A stretch of DNA of 64,000 bases from an uncultured Akkermansia sp. (GTDB lineage: Bacteria > Verrucomicrobiota > Verrucomicrobiia > Verrucomicrobiales > Akkermansiaceae), in NCBI GenBank assembly GCA_947601655.1, contig CANQGG010000007.1, positions 1-64,000 of the forward strand, read 5' to 3'. Under the pieces are notes generated by a model. That model was given only the letters and a program-made list of their open reading frames with translations. It ran no database searches and was not told the origin of the DNA. Numbering within the stretch: the first letter of the stretch is position 1; every line of letters begins with the position of its first letter. The position numbers were made by a program, and so were the translations under genes. Of the stretch, positions 44,601 through 52,111 are shown piece by piece.

Positions 44601-44965
44601 TGATTCAGGCGCAGAATTTCGGGCAAGTCGGAGAGCTCCTCCGGGAAGCAGTTTTCCTTTTCTGCCCTCTTGACGTAAGGAATAGCCTCCGGATAGAGGG
44701 GGGCTTCCTCATCCGTCCAGGTAGACCAAATGCGGGCGGTGAGGACATTGCGCCCTCCCTCCCTTTTATCCTCGGCGCCTTCCGCCAGCGCTTGAAAAAT
44801 GCGCCGACGGAATTCTCCGGCCGCTTTTCGGGTGAAGGTGAGGGCTACGAGTGAGGAGATAGGCGCCCCGAGCGTGAGCAGGGCGAGGTAGCGCGAGGTG
44901 AGCTGGTAAGTCTTACCGGTGCCGGCAGAGGCGGCGATGGAACATCCTGTAACAAGTGCAGACAT
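41696..44965 (-). CDS. AddA/RecB-like UvrD helicase with PD-(D/E)XK nuclease
   Basis: The 1089-residue protein is a superfamily 1A helicase with Walker A ASAGTGKT at 12-19, LTFTRKAAGEF, LLDEFQDTS, HKSKGMEFDAV and AITRARFAVYLLL. A C-terminal nuclease domain has GTAVHALWEQIG and EALIIDYKTD, the core of RecB-family nucleases. With the next gene it would form an AddAB-type enzyme that processes double-strand breaks for recombination. The two genes are 18 bp apart on the minus strand. The GC-rich DNA matches the chromosome core rather than the island to its left. Confidence 0.85.
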   Translation of the reverse strand: MSALVTGCSIAASAGTGKTYQLTSRYLALLTLGAPISSLVALTFTRKAAGEFRRRIFQALAEGAEDKREGGRNVLTARIWSTWTDEEAPLYPEAIPYVKRAEKENCFPEELSDLPEILRLNQEKYRSLLRELVTAGSKLRLSTLDSFFNTLLRTQALSLGVAGMTTISDEDLKQAQERALLATISRLDSETVIKFLRSFRCKGKDILQTLDDWIYKYGDKLRERPADGSTYAAPFNLEDLSDIPALDSVAYSRKIDALEAHFQEITGGKSHVILNDRKQFPAALKGLRENGYTELADESLSDKWKDNNEAKAIRSELQKLNDEGRIEILRDVQVKTRDFIIFLHLYLENYRKIISESGQFSFADITHLAMQILGDEKTPSRLAYLLDGRIDHWLLDEFQDTSPIQWKTLFPLLNEIACDHEEFEDTRPDTPRMLPIAERSLFVVGDEKQSIYGFRGTTPEFFREIRNETPWKESMLPRRLTQSRRSAPCIMEFVNELFAAIPTLSEEEKEQYKGHSSAPNLREKKGYVKISHFSEGIDAMVHEHIVPILNKLTVNGAPLPGRSIAIITRDNKSCVQIATALEELHFRLQVMSDTSLAVTSTFGQLLLAFFRWILHPGSEHEKSMLKVSPLHMLLEESSFPDSAPSAEGTFLAWRRLIDEEGYAAAIRAILRLVGTLPEMEKMQDSQIIREWETLALEFDKRGGSLKDWISFVSNFKPSSSDVPSSIQLLTIHKSKGMEFDAVILPFAGSKKIDDTSHMDHFATEDSKGFLFSVSNGEKRKAWPTIERLTKDWQDKQISESMRLLYVAITRARFAVYLLLNENAASNSFSEIIDAAKPYNEIGDPEWYLWPTKDGSGANDDKKTEEAAAESPKPLEKPTARRRVIRPSLLEPQGQVASDAQATADDASSTARLIQSGREAAAYGTAVHALWEQIGWVSSPQDFPAWVHSPQGDEQQVVARALQRDDVRAILSCPDGEHWQLYREQPFVFAVQGKAELVSGTFDRVQVRTDDAGKPQEALIIDYKTDRVTAGDDAEYAALRARHAPQMRAYRRYLAESLHLDEASVRVALVSVPRGGGEASVQLYSAAELK

Positions 44966-44983
44966 AGTTGTAAAATTGAAGGG

Positions 44984-47971
44984 TTATTTGGAAGAGAGAC
45001 CGCAAACGTCGCGCAGATGATCGTCGATAGCGGGGGTGTCGAAGGAGAGGAAATCTCTGGTTGAATCCTTGGGTGTTTCGCCGAAGTCTTCACGGGAGTA
45101 CAGGCAGAGTCCGCGAAGAATAAGGTCGATCGCCTGCCTGGCGGTTTCTATTCCGTTTTTAATGTCCTCAGCCGTTATATTTTTTTTGTTATATTGGAAG
45201 GCGTTGTACTTGACGGCTTTGCCGCGTGGAAGGTTGTAATAAGCAAGCTCCGGTATGGTGTCGGGATTCTCAAGCCGCATGAGCGCGTATGCATTCAGCG
45301 GGAGTTGCACTTCCACCCACCGTTTTTTTTCATGATAGACAGGGAGGAAGTCTTTCATCCTCGTGCCCAAAAATTTATTCCGGATGGTTGCCAGATGTTT
45401 TTCCTGCGGCGTATCGCTACTTGTCTTGTAATCGATGATGCGGTAGATTTTTTTGTCGGGATTGTAATCCACGCGGTCGATGATCATTTTGAGGTGAGCG
45501 AACGAGCCATCCGGCAGATCGAGCTCGGTTTCCACCGGCCATTCTAGGTGCACCCGGCACCAGCCTTCGCTCAGATCTTTCACGTGGCGGGCAACAAAGA
45601 GTTGAAGGCTCTCGCCCATGGTTTCGCGTTGATTCTGCAGGAAAACGGGCAGAGAGTTCCTTCGATCGGCAGAGTAGGCGCCGAATTCCTGCTGCAGGAG
45701 TTCCCGCGCATACTCGTTAATTTCACGGTTCAGACTGTCGAGTTCGACCCCCGGCGGGAGCTCTGGGTAACGCTCGACCAGTTGCTTGAGGATACGGTGC
45801 AGGATGGTACCGTAGGTGTTCGCCTGGAGTTCACGTGTGCTGTCCTTGTAGGAGTCGGAGGGAGAGATGCCGTGGAGTTTATTCAGCCAAAAGCGCAGGG
45901 GACAGGTCAGGAAATCCTTGATGAGCGAGGGGGAGAAGAATGAGTCTGCTGAGAACGGATTCGGTTTGCCTTGGGCAATCAGCTCGATGCTTTCCATGGG
46001 GTGTTCTTCCTCATTCTCTCCCGTCGTCTGCACCGGGGCAGGGGAGGAAGCCGTTTGCCGAAGCAGTCGGAATTGCTCATAGACTTTCGGTGCCTTAGCC
46101 TCCTCCGGGTCGCTGAAAAGCTTTTGCACGCGCTTGACGAGGTCACCGGCATGATCTTCAGGGAAACGAAGGAGGAGGGGCGAGGGCGCGATGGGGGTCT
46201 CATCCGTTCCCTGGCGGGCTGTAAGAATGCGCACATTTTCCGCTGCTCCTCGGCTCTTCAGGAGGGCGGTGAGCAGAAAGGCGTCCCGCGCGCTGCGGGA
46301 ATTTTGCGTGGGCAGACCCACGAGCTCCTTGAGCTTCTCCGTGAGGAGGCCCGCGTTGCCGCCCGCCTCCGGCACGCAGCCTTCATGCAGCCCCAGCAGG
46401 AGGAGTCGCTTCCCGCGCGTGTACGGCAGCTCGATCCAGTCAACGGTCTCCACGGTCGGTTCGTCGTTTTCGTCCGGTTGGTCGGGACGACAAGTGGCGC
46501 TTTCGAAACGCTGCTGGAGCATCAGGAGCGTGAGCTCGGGGGTGATGTCGGGTGCGGCGCCCACCTGCGCGGCTTCACGCAGGGCGTCGGAGATGATAAG
46601 CGTGTCGTGAGAAGGCTCGGGACAGGATCCCTCGATGATGTCAGCAAACTCGATCAGGGCTTCGGGGAGCGTGGAGGAGGCGAGACACTTCTGCGCAAGA
46701 TCGTACAACTGCCGGGCGCGGCGAAAGCAGTCCACATTCTTCCTGCACAGGAGGTCGAGGAACCGCTGAACCGATCCCGGGAGATTCTCCGCAATCACTT
46801 CATCGAGCGTGGCGTCCATTGCTCCCTCGGCGGGGGTGTTGCGGAGAAGGACACTCGTGCGCAGGAGGTTGATGAAGGCAAACATGTATTCCGAGTCGGC
46901 TATGTCCAGAGGACTCGTCCCCTTCTTGGAGAGGTGGAGTTGATTGGCTGTTTCGACGTAGTGGAGCAGACGCGCCGGAAGCTGCGCGGCATCCATCGTG
47001 GTGAGTTTGCGTCCGGCGCTGAGCTGCAGTCGCCAGCGATTCCCCTCCGTGTGGGCGAATGCCGTGCAGAGGTCGGAAGAAAACGAGGGATCGCACAGCC
47101 CGAGCTCCACCTCATCCGAAGGACACCCCCCGGCTTCTCGGACTGCCCGGGCGCCAAAATCCTGCGCGTCGTCCGCGGGTCTGAGGATGCTCTCTTCCGG
47201 GATGTCGATGGGACGCGCCGACCAGTGTTCGGTGACAGGCATGCCCCAGGCGTCGAAATGGGCTCGCTCCTCCTCCGGCGCATTCACCCAGACCTTCACG
47301 TGTCCGGGACGCTCCGCCAGCACGTCCTCCAACGTCTCGCGCAGACGGGCGGTCAACTCCGGCAGGGCGGCGAGGATGATCATGCTCTCCTCTTTCGGTC
47401 GCGGCTGCAGGGACTCGGGTTCGCTCGGCGGCGCCAAGCGGTCCACTTCCGCACAGAGCTCACTGAATTCCTTCCAGCGCTCACTTTCCTCGTCCATGAA
47501 AGGCTGGTCCGGGGAGGTGTCGCCGGACTTTCGTTCGAGCTTCCGGTAGATGGTTTCCGGCGTCTGAGCTTCCTGTTCCAGAAGGGTGCGCAAGTGTAGC
47601 AATTGATGGGCCGTACCGAGAGCGCGACGGTCGCTCAGCGTCCCCTCCCGCTCGCCAAGCAAGGTTGTGTACGACTCGGGCGACAAGCGTTGCAACGTCC
47701 TCACCCATGTGATGAGTTGTTCATTCTCCTTGCCTTCCTTCTCCGGCAGCAGACGTCCGGGCTGCACGATGCGCGGCATCAGGATAGGCTCCGCAGCCCG
47801 CTCTGCCACGTACTCTCGCAAACGTTTGGCGCTTGGAGACGTGAGGGTTACAACGGTGGCGCGACGGAATGCATCGGGATTTTCCCTGTTGAGCTCCAGT
47901 AAACGGTCGCCTACCAGTTGGACAGCGGGGGCATCCCAGCCTAGGAAGGTTAACTCAGGTTCGTAAGACAT
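44984..47971 (-). CDS. AddB-like exonuclease/inactive helicase subunit
   Basis: The 995-residue protein starts MSYEPELTFLGWDAPAVQLVGDRLL and has a long middle region resembling a degenerate helicase, without Walker A. The C-terminal nuclease domain has FLTCPLRFWLNKL, GTILHRILKQLVERYP and YRIIDYKTSS, the Asp-x-Lys core of the RecB nuclease family. Typical AddB proteins hold an iron-sulphur cluster by four Cys; only the first Cys is obvious here. It precedes the AddA-like gene and should act with it. A TCACAGAAC box followed 5 nt later by TAAATA lies about 40 nt upstream of the start. Confidence 0.75.
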   Translation of the reverse strand: MSYEPELTFLGWDAPAVQLVGDRLLELNRENPDAFRRATVVTLTSPSAKRLREYVAERAAEPILMPRIVQPGRLLPEKEGKENEQLITWVRTLQRLSPESYTTLLGEREGTLSDRRALGTAHQLLHLRTLLEQEAQTPETIYRKLERKSGDTSPDQPFMDEESERWKEFSELCAEVDRLAPPSEPESLQPRPKEESMIILAALPELTARLRETLEDVLAERPGHVKVWVNAPEEERAHFDAWGMPVTEHWSARPIDIPEESILRPADDAQDFGARAVREAGGCPSDEVELGLCDPSFSSDLCTAFAHTEGNRWRLQLSAGRKLTTMDAAQLPARLLHYVETANQLHLSKKGTSPLDIADSEYMFAFINLLRTSVLLRNTPAEGAMDATLDEVIAENLPGSVQRFLDLLCRKNVDCFRRARQLYDLAQKCLASSTLPEALIEFADIIEGSCPEPSHDTLIISDALREAAQVGAAPDITPELTLLMLQQRFESATCRPDQPDENDEPTVETVDWIELPYTRGKRLLLLGLHEGCVPEAGGNAGLLTEKLKELVGLPTQNSRSARDAFLLTALLKSRGAAENVRILTARQGTDETPIAPSPLLLRFPEDHAGDLVKRVQKLFSDPEEAKAPKVYEQFRLLRQTASSPAPVQTTGENEEEHPMESIELIAQGKPNPFSADSFFSPSLIKDFLTCPLRFWLNKLHGISPSDSYKDSTRELQANTYGTILHRILKQLVERYPELPPGVELDSLNREINEYARELLQQEFGAYSADRRNSLPVFLQNQRETMGESLQLFVARHVKDLSEGWCRVHLEWPVETELDLPDGSFAHLKMIIDRVDYNPDKKIYRIIDYKTSSDTPQEKHLATIRNKFLGTRMKDFLPVYHEKKRWVEVQLPLNAYALMRLENPDTIPELAYYNLPRGKAVKYNAFQYNKKNITAEDIKNGIETARQAIDLILRGLCLYSREDFGETPKDSTRDFLSFDTPAIDDHLRDVCGLSSK

Positions 47972-48002
47972 GATCGACGTTATGTGGGTGAATGATCTCT
48001 TA

Positions 48003-48020
48003 TTTACAAAAGTTCTGTGA
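48003..48020 (-). promoter_or_regulatory. TCACAGAAC box upstream of the AddB-like gene
   Basis: On the minus strand TCACAGAAC (48020-48012) is followed by TTTTG and TAAATA. The arrangement is the same as at 39871 (TCACAGAAC, AAGTG, TAAATA). The rest of 47972-48174 shows no gene. Confidence 0.5.
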
Positions 48021-48174
48021 AATTGAAAAGAACAAAAAGGAAGTCAAGTGCATTCGGAGACTTAAGGTGTGGGGAGCAGGAGGTGTGCGTTGCCATACGC
48101 CCCTACATGCCTGACCTGTGATCAGAGAATGATTTTTGTTTCAAAGACACCTTACGCATGTTCGTTAGTTGATT

Positions 48175-49455
48175 TTAAGAACGAAATTGTGAAGGCGCGA
48201 TGAGTAGAGCAACGTATGCGCCGTCTGTGCCCTCCTGATGGGGAAGAACAAGCCGCTCTGCGGCTAAATGCCATTCCGGGTGAAGTTTCAAAAGGCGTTG
48301 TACAAGTTCAGAATCCTCTTCCGGTTCGATGGAACATGTAGAATATACTAATCTACCACCGGGGCAAACAGCTTGCATGGCGTGCTCTGCAATGCTTAAC
48401 TGGATATCTGTGAGGCGCTTTAGCTCACGGATGGAAATTCGGTGGCGTACATCGACGCGCCTGCGTAGAACGCCTGTGTTGCTGCACGGCACGTCTGCCA
48501 AGACGGCATTGAATTGCGCGAGCAGTGCTTGCGGACAGCCTGCAGCCCAGTCGCAATATTGTACATGCACGGCTGTGTGCGCGCCTGTTCGCTCAAGATT
48601 TTGGCTCAGCATAGGGAGACGTTTTTTCTCCGCATCAGTCGCAAGCAGGAAGCATTCGCCGTGAGTGAGGCTGAGTATGGCTGAGGATTTACCGCCTGGC
48701 GCAGCACAGCAATCCAGTATTTTTTCCCCTTTTGCAGGAGCCAGAAGATCGACACTGTATCGGGTAGAGGGATCAGCAATGTAAACCTGACCACATTTGA
48801 GTTCCTCGAAAGGTAAGTTGCCATCCGGCAGGGCGTACCAGTTCGGAGCATTCGTCAGGGCTTGCCAGTCTGCGGGGATGATTTCGGGAGGTCGGATGGC
48901 ATTGATGCGCACGTAGACACGTGCCGGTTGCTGCAAAGATTGAAGAAGTACCTCACAATCCTGTTTACCAAAGCGGTTTAGCCAGCGTTCCACAAGCCAT
49001 TCAGGCATGGAATACCGCAGAGCCATGGGGAGATTGGACAGCTCGGCTTGCCACTGATCACGCCCACGCACAGCAGATCTTAGAATACCATTGATTACGG
49101 GGCGGAGTTTTGGCGGAGCCAGTTTTACGGACTCGTTCACGACGGCGTATTCCGGGTAGCCAAGAATGAGGAGCTGGCAGAGGGCGCACAGAAGTAGCCA
49201 GCGTGCATTCTTTTGCAGGTGCCGCTTGCCGCGTATGGTGGTGAGGGTGTAATCGAGGAGTTGCAGGTGACGCAATGTGCCCAGTACAAGAGACTGGAGC
49301 ATGGCGCGATCCTTCTCGCCGAGATGAGCGCTAGCTCGTTGAATGAGGGTGTCAGCGAAAATATTAGGATTGGCGTCCCATTGACAGAGGCAGTCCCACG
49401 CCAGGCGGCGAGGCGATGGCAGAGGCGTCGATTGGGCGTGTCGCTTTTTGCTCAT
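48175..49455 (-). CDS. rsmB: 16S rRNA m5C methyltransferase RsmB
   Basis: The 426-residue protein has an N-terminal NusB-like domain (LAWDCLCQWDANPNIFADTLI) and a C-terminal methylase of the RsmB/NOL1 family. The SAM motif is DCCAAPGGKSSAIL and the catalytic cysteines lie in PCSNTG and YSTCSIEPEED. It methylates C967 (E. coli numbering) of 16S rRNA. Its ATG overlaps the stop of the preceding gene by 4 nt (ATGA). It closes the six-gene minus-strand run that begins with exbB. Confidence 0.92.
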   Translation of the reverse strand: MSKKRHAQSTPLPSPRRLAWDCLCQWDANPNIFADTLIQRASAHLGEKDRAMLQSLVLGTLRHLQLLDYTLTTIRGKRHLQKNARWLLLCALCQLLILGYPEYAVVNESVKLAPPKLRPVINGILRSAVRGRDQWQAELSNLPMALRYSMPEWLVERWLNRFGKQDCEVLLQSLQQPARVYVRINAIRPPEIIPADWQALTNAPNWYALPDGNLPFEELKCGQVYIADPSTRYSVDLLAPAKGEKILDCCAAPGGKSSAILSLTHGECFLLATDAEKKRLPMLSQNLERTGAHTAVHVQYCDWAAGCPQALLAQFNAVLADVPCSNTGVLRRRVDVRHRISIRELKRLTDIQLSIAEHAMQAVCPGGRLVYSTCSIEPEEDSELVQRLLKLHPEWHLAAERLVLPHQEGTDGAYVALLIAPSQFRS

Positions 49456-50228
49456 AATGGATCAAAGGAGATCTTGTGAAGTGTATCGTGGATGGGCAGC
49501 AGACCATTGTATGCAAGGACGGCTCCCGTCAGCGCATCGCTGGTGCGCGGGGTAAACTCCAGCTTGCCGCCGGCAGCCTCCAGGATGACTTGCGCCGCGG
49601 CGAAGTCCCACAGGTGGATGCTCTGCTCAATATAGGCATCCAGCTTGCCAGCGGCGATGTAGCAGAGCGAAAGAGCTGCGCTTCCAAGAATGCGCACTTT
49701 GCAAACTTGCGAAGAAATGTGCGCGAAACGGCGTATGCCGGTTGCACCAGAGCCATCGTGGGTGCCATGTCCCACAAAAACAACGGCTTGCTCCATTTGT
49801 GAGCGAGTGGATACATGGATTGGCTTACCGTTGAGCGTAGGTACGCCGCCAAGCTGTGCTGTGTAAAGCTCTCGAGTCATGGGAGCATAGACGCAGCCGA
49901 GTTGCAGGACGCCATGCGCGCGCAAGGCGATGCTCACACAAAAAATAGGGATTCCGTAGAAGAAGTTGACCGTGCCGTCAAGGGGATCGACGATCCATTC
50001 AATTTCTCCGCCATTGCCGCCCTCTTCGCCGAGGAAAGCATACGAGGGAAAATCAGCGGCAAGGGTGCTGCGAATGAGCTGCTGGCATTGCTTGTCGAGG
50101 CGTAGTTTGATGTCGTGCGCAGTGCGTTCATCCACGATAAGTTTTTCGCCGAAATGCTTTTGCAGCAAATCGCCTGCCATACGCGCGGCTTGCTTCGCGC
50201 TTTCCATTTCGTGGATATAATCGTTCAT
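49452..50228 (-). CDS. Inositol-monophosphatase family protein (SuhB-like)
   Basis: The 258-residue protein has the family's metal-binding motifs GEEGG, WIVDPLDGTVNF and WDFAAAQVILEAAGG. Such enzymes hydrolyse inositol or other sugar phosphates; some bacterial members also act in rRNA transcription complexes. Its ends overlap both neighbours by 4 nt, so it is tightly coupled to the GT51 and rsmB genes. The substrate cannot be told. Confidence 0.88.
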   Translation of the reverse strand: MNDYIHEMESAKQAARMAGDLLQKHFGEKLIVDERTAHDIKLRLDKQCQQLIRSTLAADFPSYAFLGEEGGNGGEIEWIVDPLDGTVNFFYGIPIFCVSIALRAHGVLQLGCVYAPMTRELYTAQLGGVPTLNGKPIHVSTRSQMEQAVVFVGHGTHDGSGATGIRRFAHISSQVCKVRILGSAALSLCYIAAGKLDAYIEQSIHLWDFAAAQVILEAAGGKLEFTPRTSDALTGAVLAYNGLLPIHDTLHKISFDPL

Positions 50229-52108
50229 GGTTTGTTTGCGGCTTCACGCAGCATTCGGCGTGCGGTTGTGTGTAAATCCTCAGCCAGATTTTCCGTTGCA
50301 TGGCTGAGGAGTTTCCGGAATTGAGGAGTGACTTCTGCAGGTTTTCCTGCAGCGTCCAGTACACCGCACCAGAGAATTACGGCCACACCTCGGTCATTGC
50401 ATACCATACTCCAGTATCCTCCATTTTCCGGGAGCTCCTCATGCAGAGTAATAGGCAGACCTTCGCTGTATCGGAAGGGAGGAAGATGAGAGACAGCCAC
50501 AGCTCCCTCACGTCGCATTAGTTCCTGCGGCGGAGAGTCGTGATCGGCGGCGTAAATCAACCTCTGCCCATTGCTCCATACCGTGGAGACAAGACGCAGG
50601 CGGTAATTACGACCTGCATTTTGCAGAGCAAAGAGGAGTCGAGCTAAATCAATTTTTCGCAGGTAGAAAAGCCCATCGTAGAGAGCTTGTTCGTCACCTT
50701 TTCCTGGCAGCTTCACATCAGGCAAAAGAGAACTGAGCGTGTCGCTTACGACGCCGTGGCCCAGGCGTGCTCCCGTGATTCGTGCGCTGTGCGCTACAAT
50801 ATGTTGTTCGGTGCGACCGGGGAGACAGGCGCCGTAGAAAACAAATGGTGCTGCTGCTCGGCCAGGCATAACTTGATCCAGCCAATGGTTGATGCCGTCA
50901 GACGAGTTACGCCCGCACGTGACTGCCAGAACATTCCCTCGGTGATTCAACCGAGCGTCAATAACAAGCGCGCAGGTTTGCAGCTTGATTTTTCCACGTT
51001 GAGCGGGGGCATTTCCCCGTTGCAGATTAATCGGTCGCTTCGTTGCAGCAAATAGTTTTTGAAAAGACTTCTCAGCGTCACCCTTTGCTGCCCACGCAGC
51101 GGGGTAGGGCGCTTTTGGGTCTTCAAGGGAGTTGAGAGCTTCGTGCACGGCCTGTTCCAGGTATTGTTGAAGCTGCTCCATCAGGAAACTTACCACGGAT
51201 AGCCCATGTCCCCTTTCTCGGGCGATTCCAGGCAGCGTATCCAGTTCTGCATTGACCCACATGGCCGGATAAGTGAGAGCCTTGTTTCCTTTCTGCACCG
51301 TATGAAGCGATTGGTTGACAGGTTCGTTTACTGCCTCCTCGTATTCTTCCTGCGAGATGTAGTTGAGTTCGCGCATGCGCTCCAGAGTCTCATTGCGGGC
51401 TTTTGCAGCACGTTCCGCACTACGTACAGGATTAAGCAACGAGGGTGCACGGACAATGCCTGCCAGCAGAGCAGATTCAGCAGTGGAGAGCTCTCTGATT
51501 TCTTTTCCAAAGTAAGCATGTGCCGCCTCACGCAGCCCGTAACAATTTTGCCCGAAGTAGATACGACTGAGATATTGGCAAAGCAGGGTCGTCTTGTCGT
51601 AGAGGCTCTCAAGCCGTTGCGCCAGCATGATTTCCAGCAGCTTGCGATCAATTGTTTTGCCTTGAAGATCAAAGACATGACGCGTAAGTTGCATGGTGAT
51701 GGTAGAGGCTCCCTGCTTGTAGCTTAGAGAAAGCAAATTATGCAGCGCAGAACGAACGAGAGCAGAATAAACTACGCCGCGGTGCTCAAAAAAATAATTG
51801 TCCTCCCGTGCAAGAAAAGCTTCCACAAGATGTGATGGTAATTCTCCCCATGTCACCGGAGCATTGTCATGCGGCGTTAGTGTTGCGACAGGGTGCTGAT
51901 TGCTGTCGTAGAGGGTACAGCCTGGCAGGCTACTGATAAGCTGCTTCGGATCGTATCCTGCTGCTCGCACGGAGTAGACGATTAGCACAGCGAGTAAAAC
52001 AGCGGCAAAAAACACCCCTGCCGCCATGAGAACCCTGAGTTTTCTGTTCCCTATGCTCAGGATGTGGTACCAGTGCTTATGCCGGTTTTGTTCCTGTGAA
52101 AAAAACAT
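50225..52108 (-). CDS. Glycosyltransferase-51 peptidoglycan polymerase with inactive transpeptidase domain
   Basis: The 627-residue protein has a cytoplasmic tail, one membrane helix (VLMAAGVFFAAVLLAVLIVY) and a complete GT51 domain: REDNYFFEHRGV, QGASTITMQLTR, RIYFGQNCYGLREAAHAYFGK and AGIVRAPSLLNP. This domain polymerises lipid II into glycan chains outside the membrane. The C-terminal part follows class A penicillin-binding proteins, but the SxxK motif reads PGRAAPFVF instead of PGSTFKPFV, and the KTG motif is absent at the expected place (LPENGGYWSM). It should therefore polymerise but not crosslink. It starts 3 bp after the TPR gene stop. Confidence 0.8.
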   Translation of the reverse strand: MFFSQEQNRHKHWYHILSIGNRKLRVLMAAGVFFAAVLLAVLIVYSVRAAGYDPKQLISSLPGCTLYDSNQHPVATLTPHDNAPVTWGELPSHLVEAFLAREDNYFFEHRGVVYSALVRSALHNLLSLSYKQGASTITMQLTRHVFDLQGKTIDRKLLEIMLAQRLESLYDKTTLLCQYLSRIYFGQNCYGLREAAHAYFGKEIRELSTAESALLAGIVRAPSLLNPVRSAERAAKARNETLERMRELNYISQEEYEEAVNEPVNQSLHTVQKGNKALTYPAMWVNAELDTLPGIARERGHGLSVVSFLMEQLQQYLEQAVHEALNSLEDPKAPYPAAWAAKGDAEKSFQKLFAATKRPINLQRGNAPAQRGKIKLQTCALVIDARLNHRGNVLAVTCGRNSSDGINHWLDQVMPGRAAAPFVFYGACLPGRTEQHIVAHSARITGARLGHGVVSDTLSSLLPDVKLPGKGDEQALYDGLFYLRKIDLARLLFALQNAGRNYRLRLVSTVWSNGQRLIYAADHDSPPQELMRREGAVAVSHLPPFRYSEGLPITLHEELPENGGYWSMVCNDRGVAVILWCGVLDAAGKPAEVTPQFRKLLSHATENLAEDLHTTARRMLREAANKP

Positions 52109-52111
52109 GCC

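Noticed and set aside
45971..47599. A 542-codon open frame on the plus strand
   Set aside because: It lies wholly antisense to the AddB-like gene, and its protein has no family motif; high GC makes such shadows common here.
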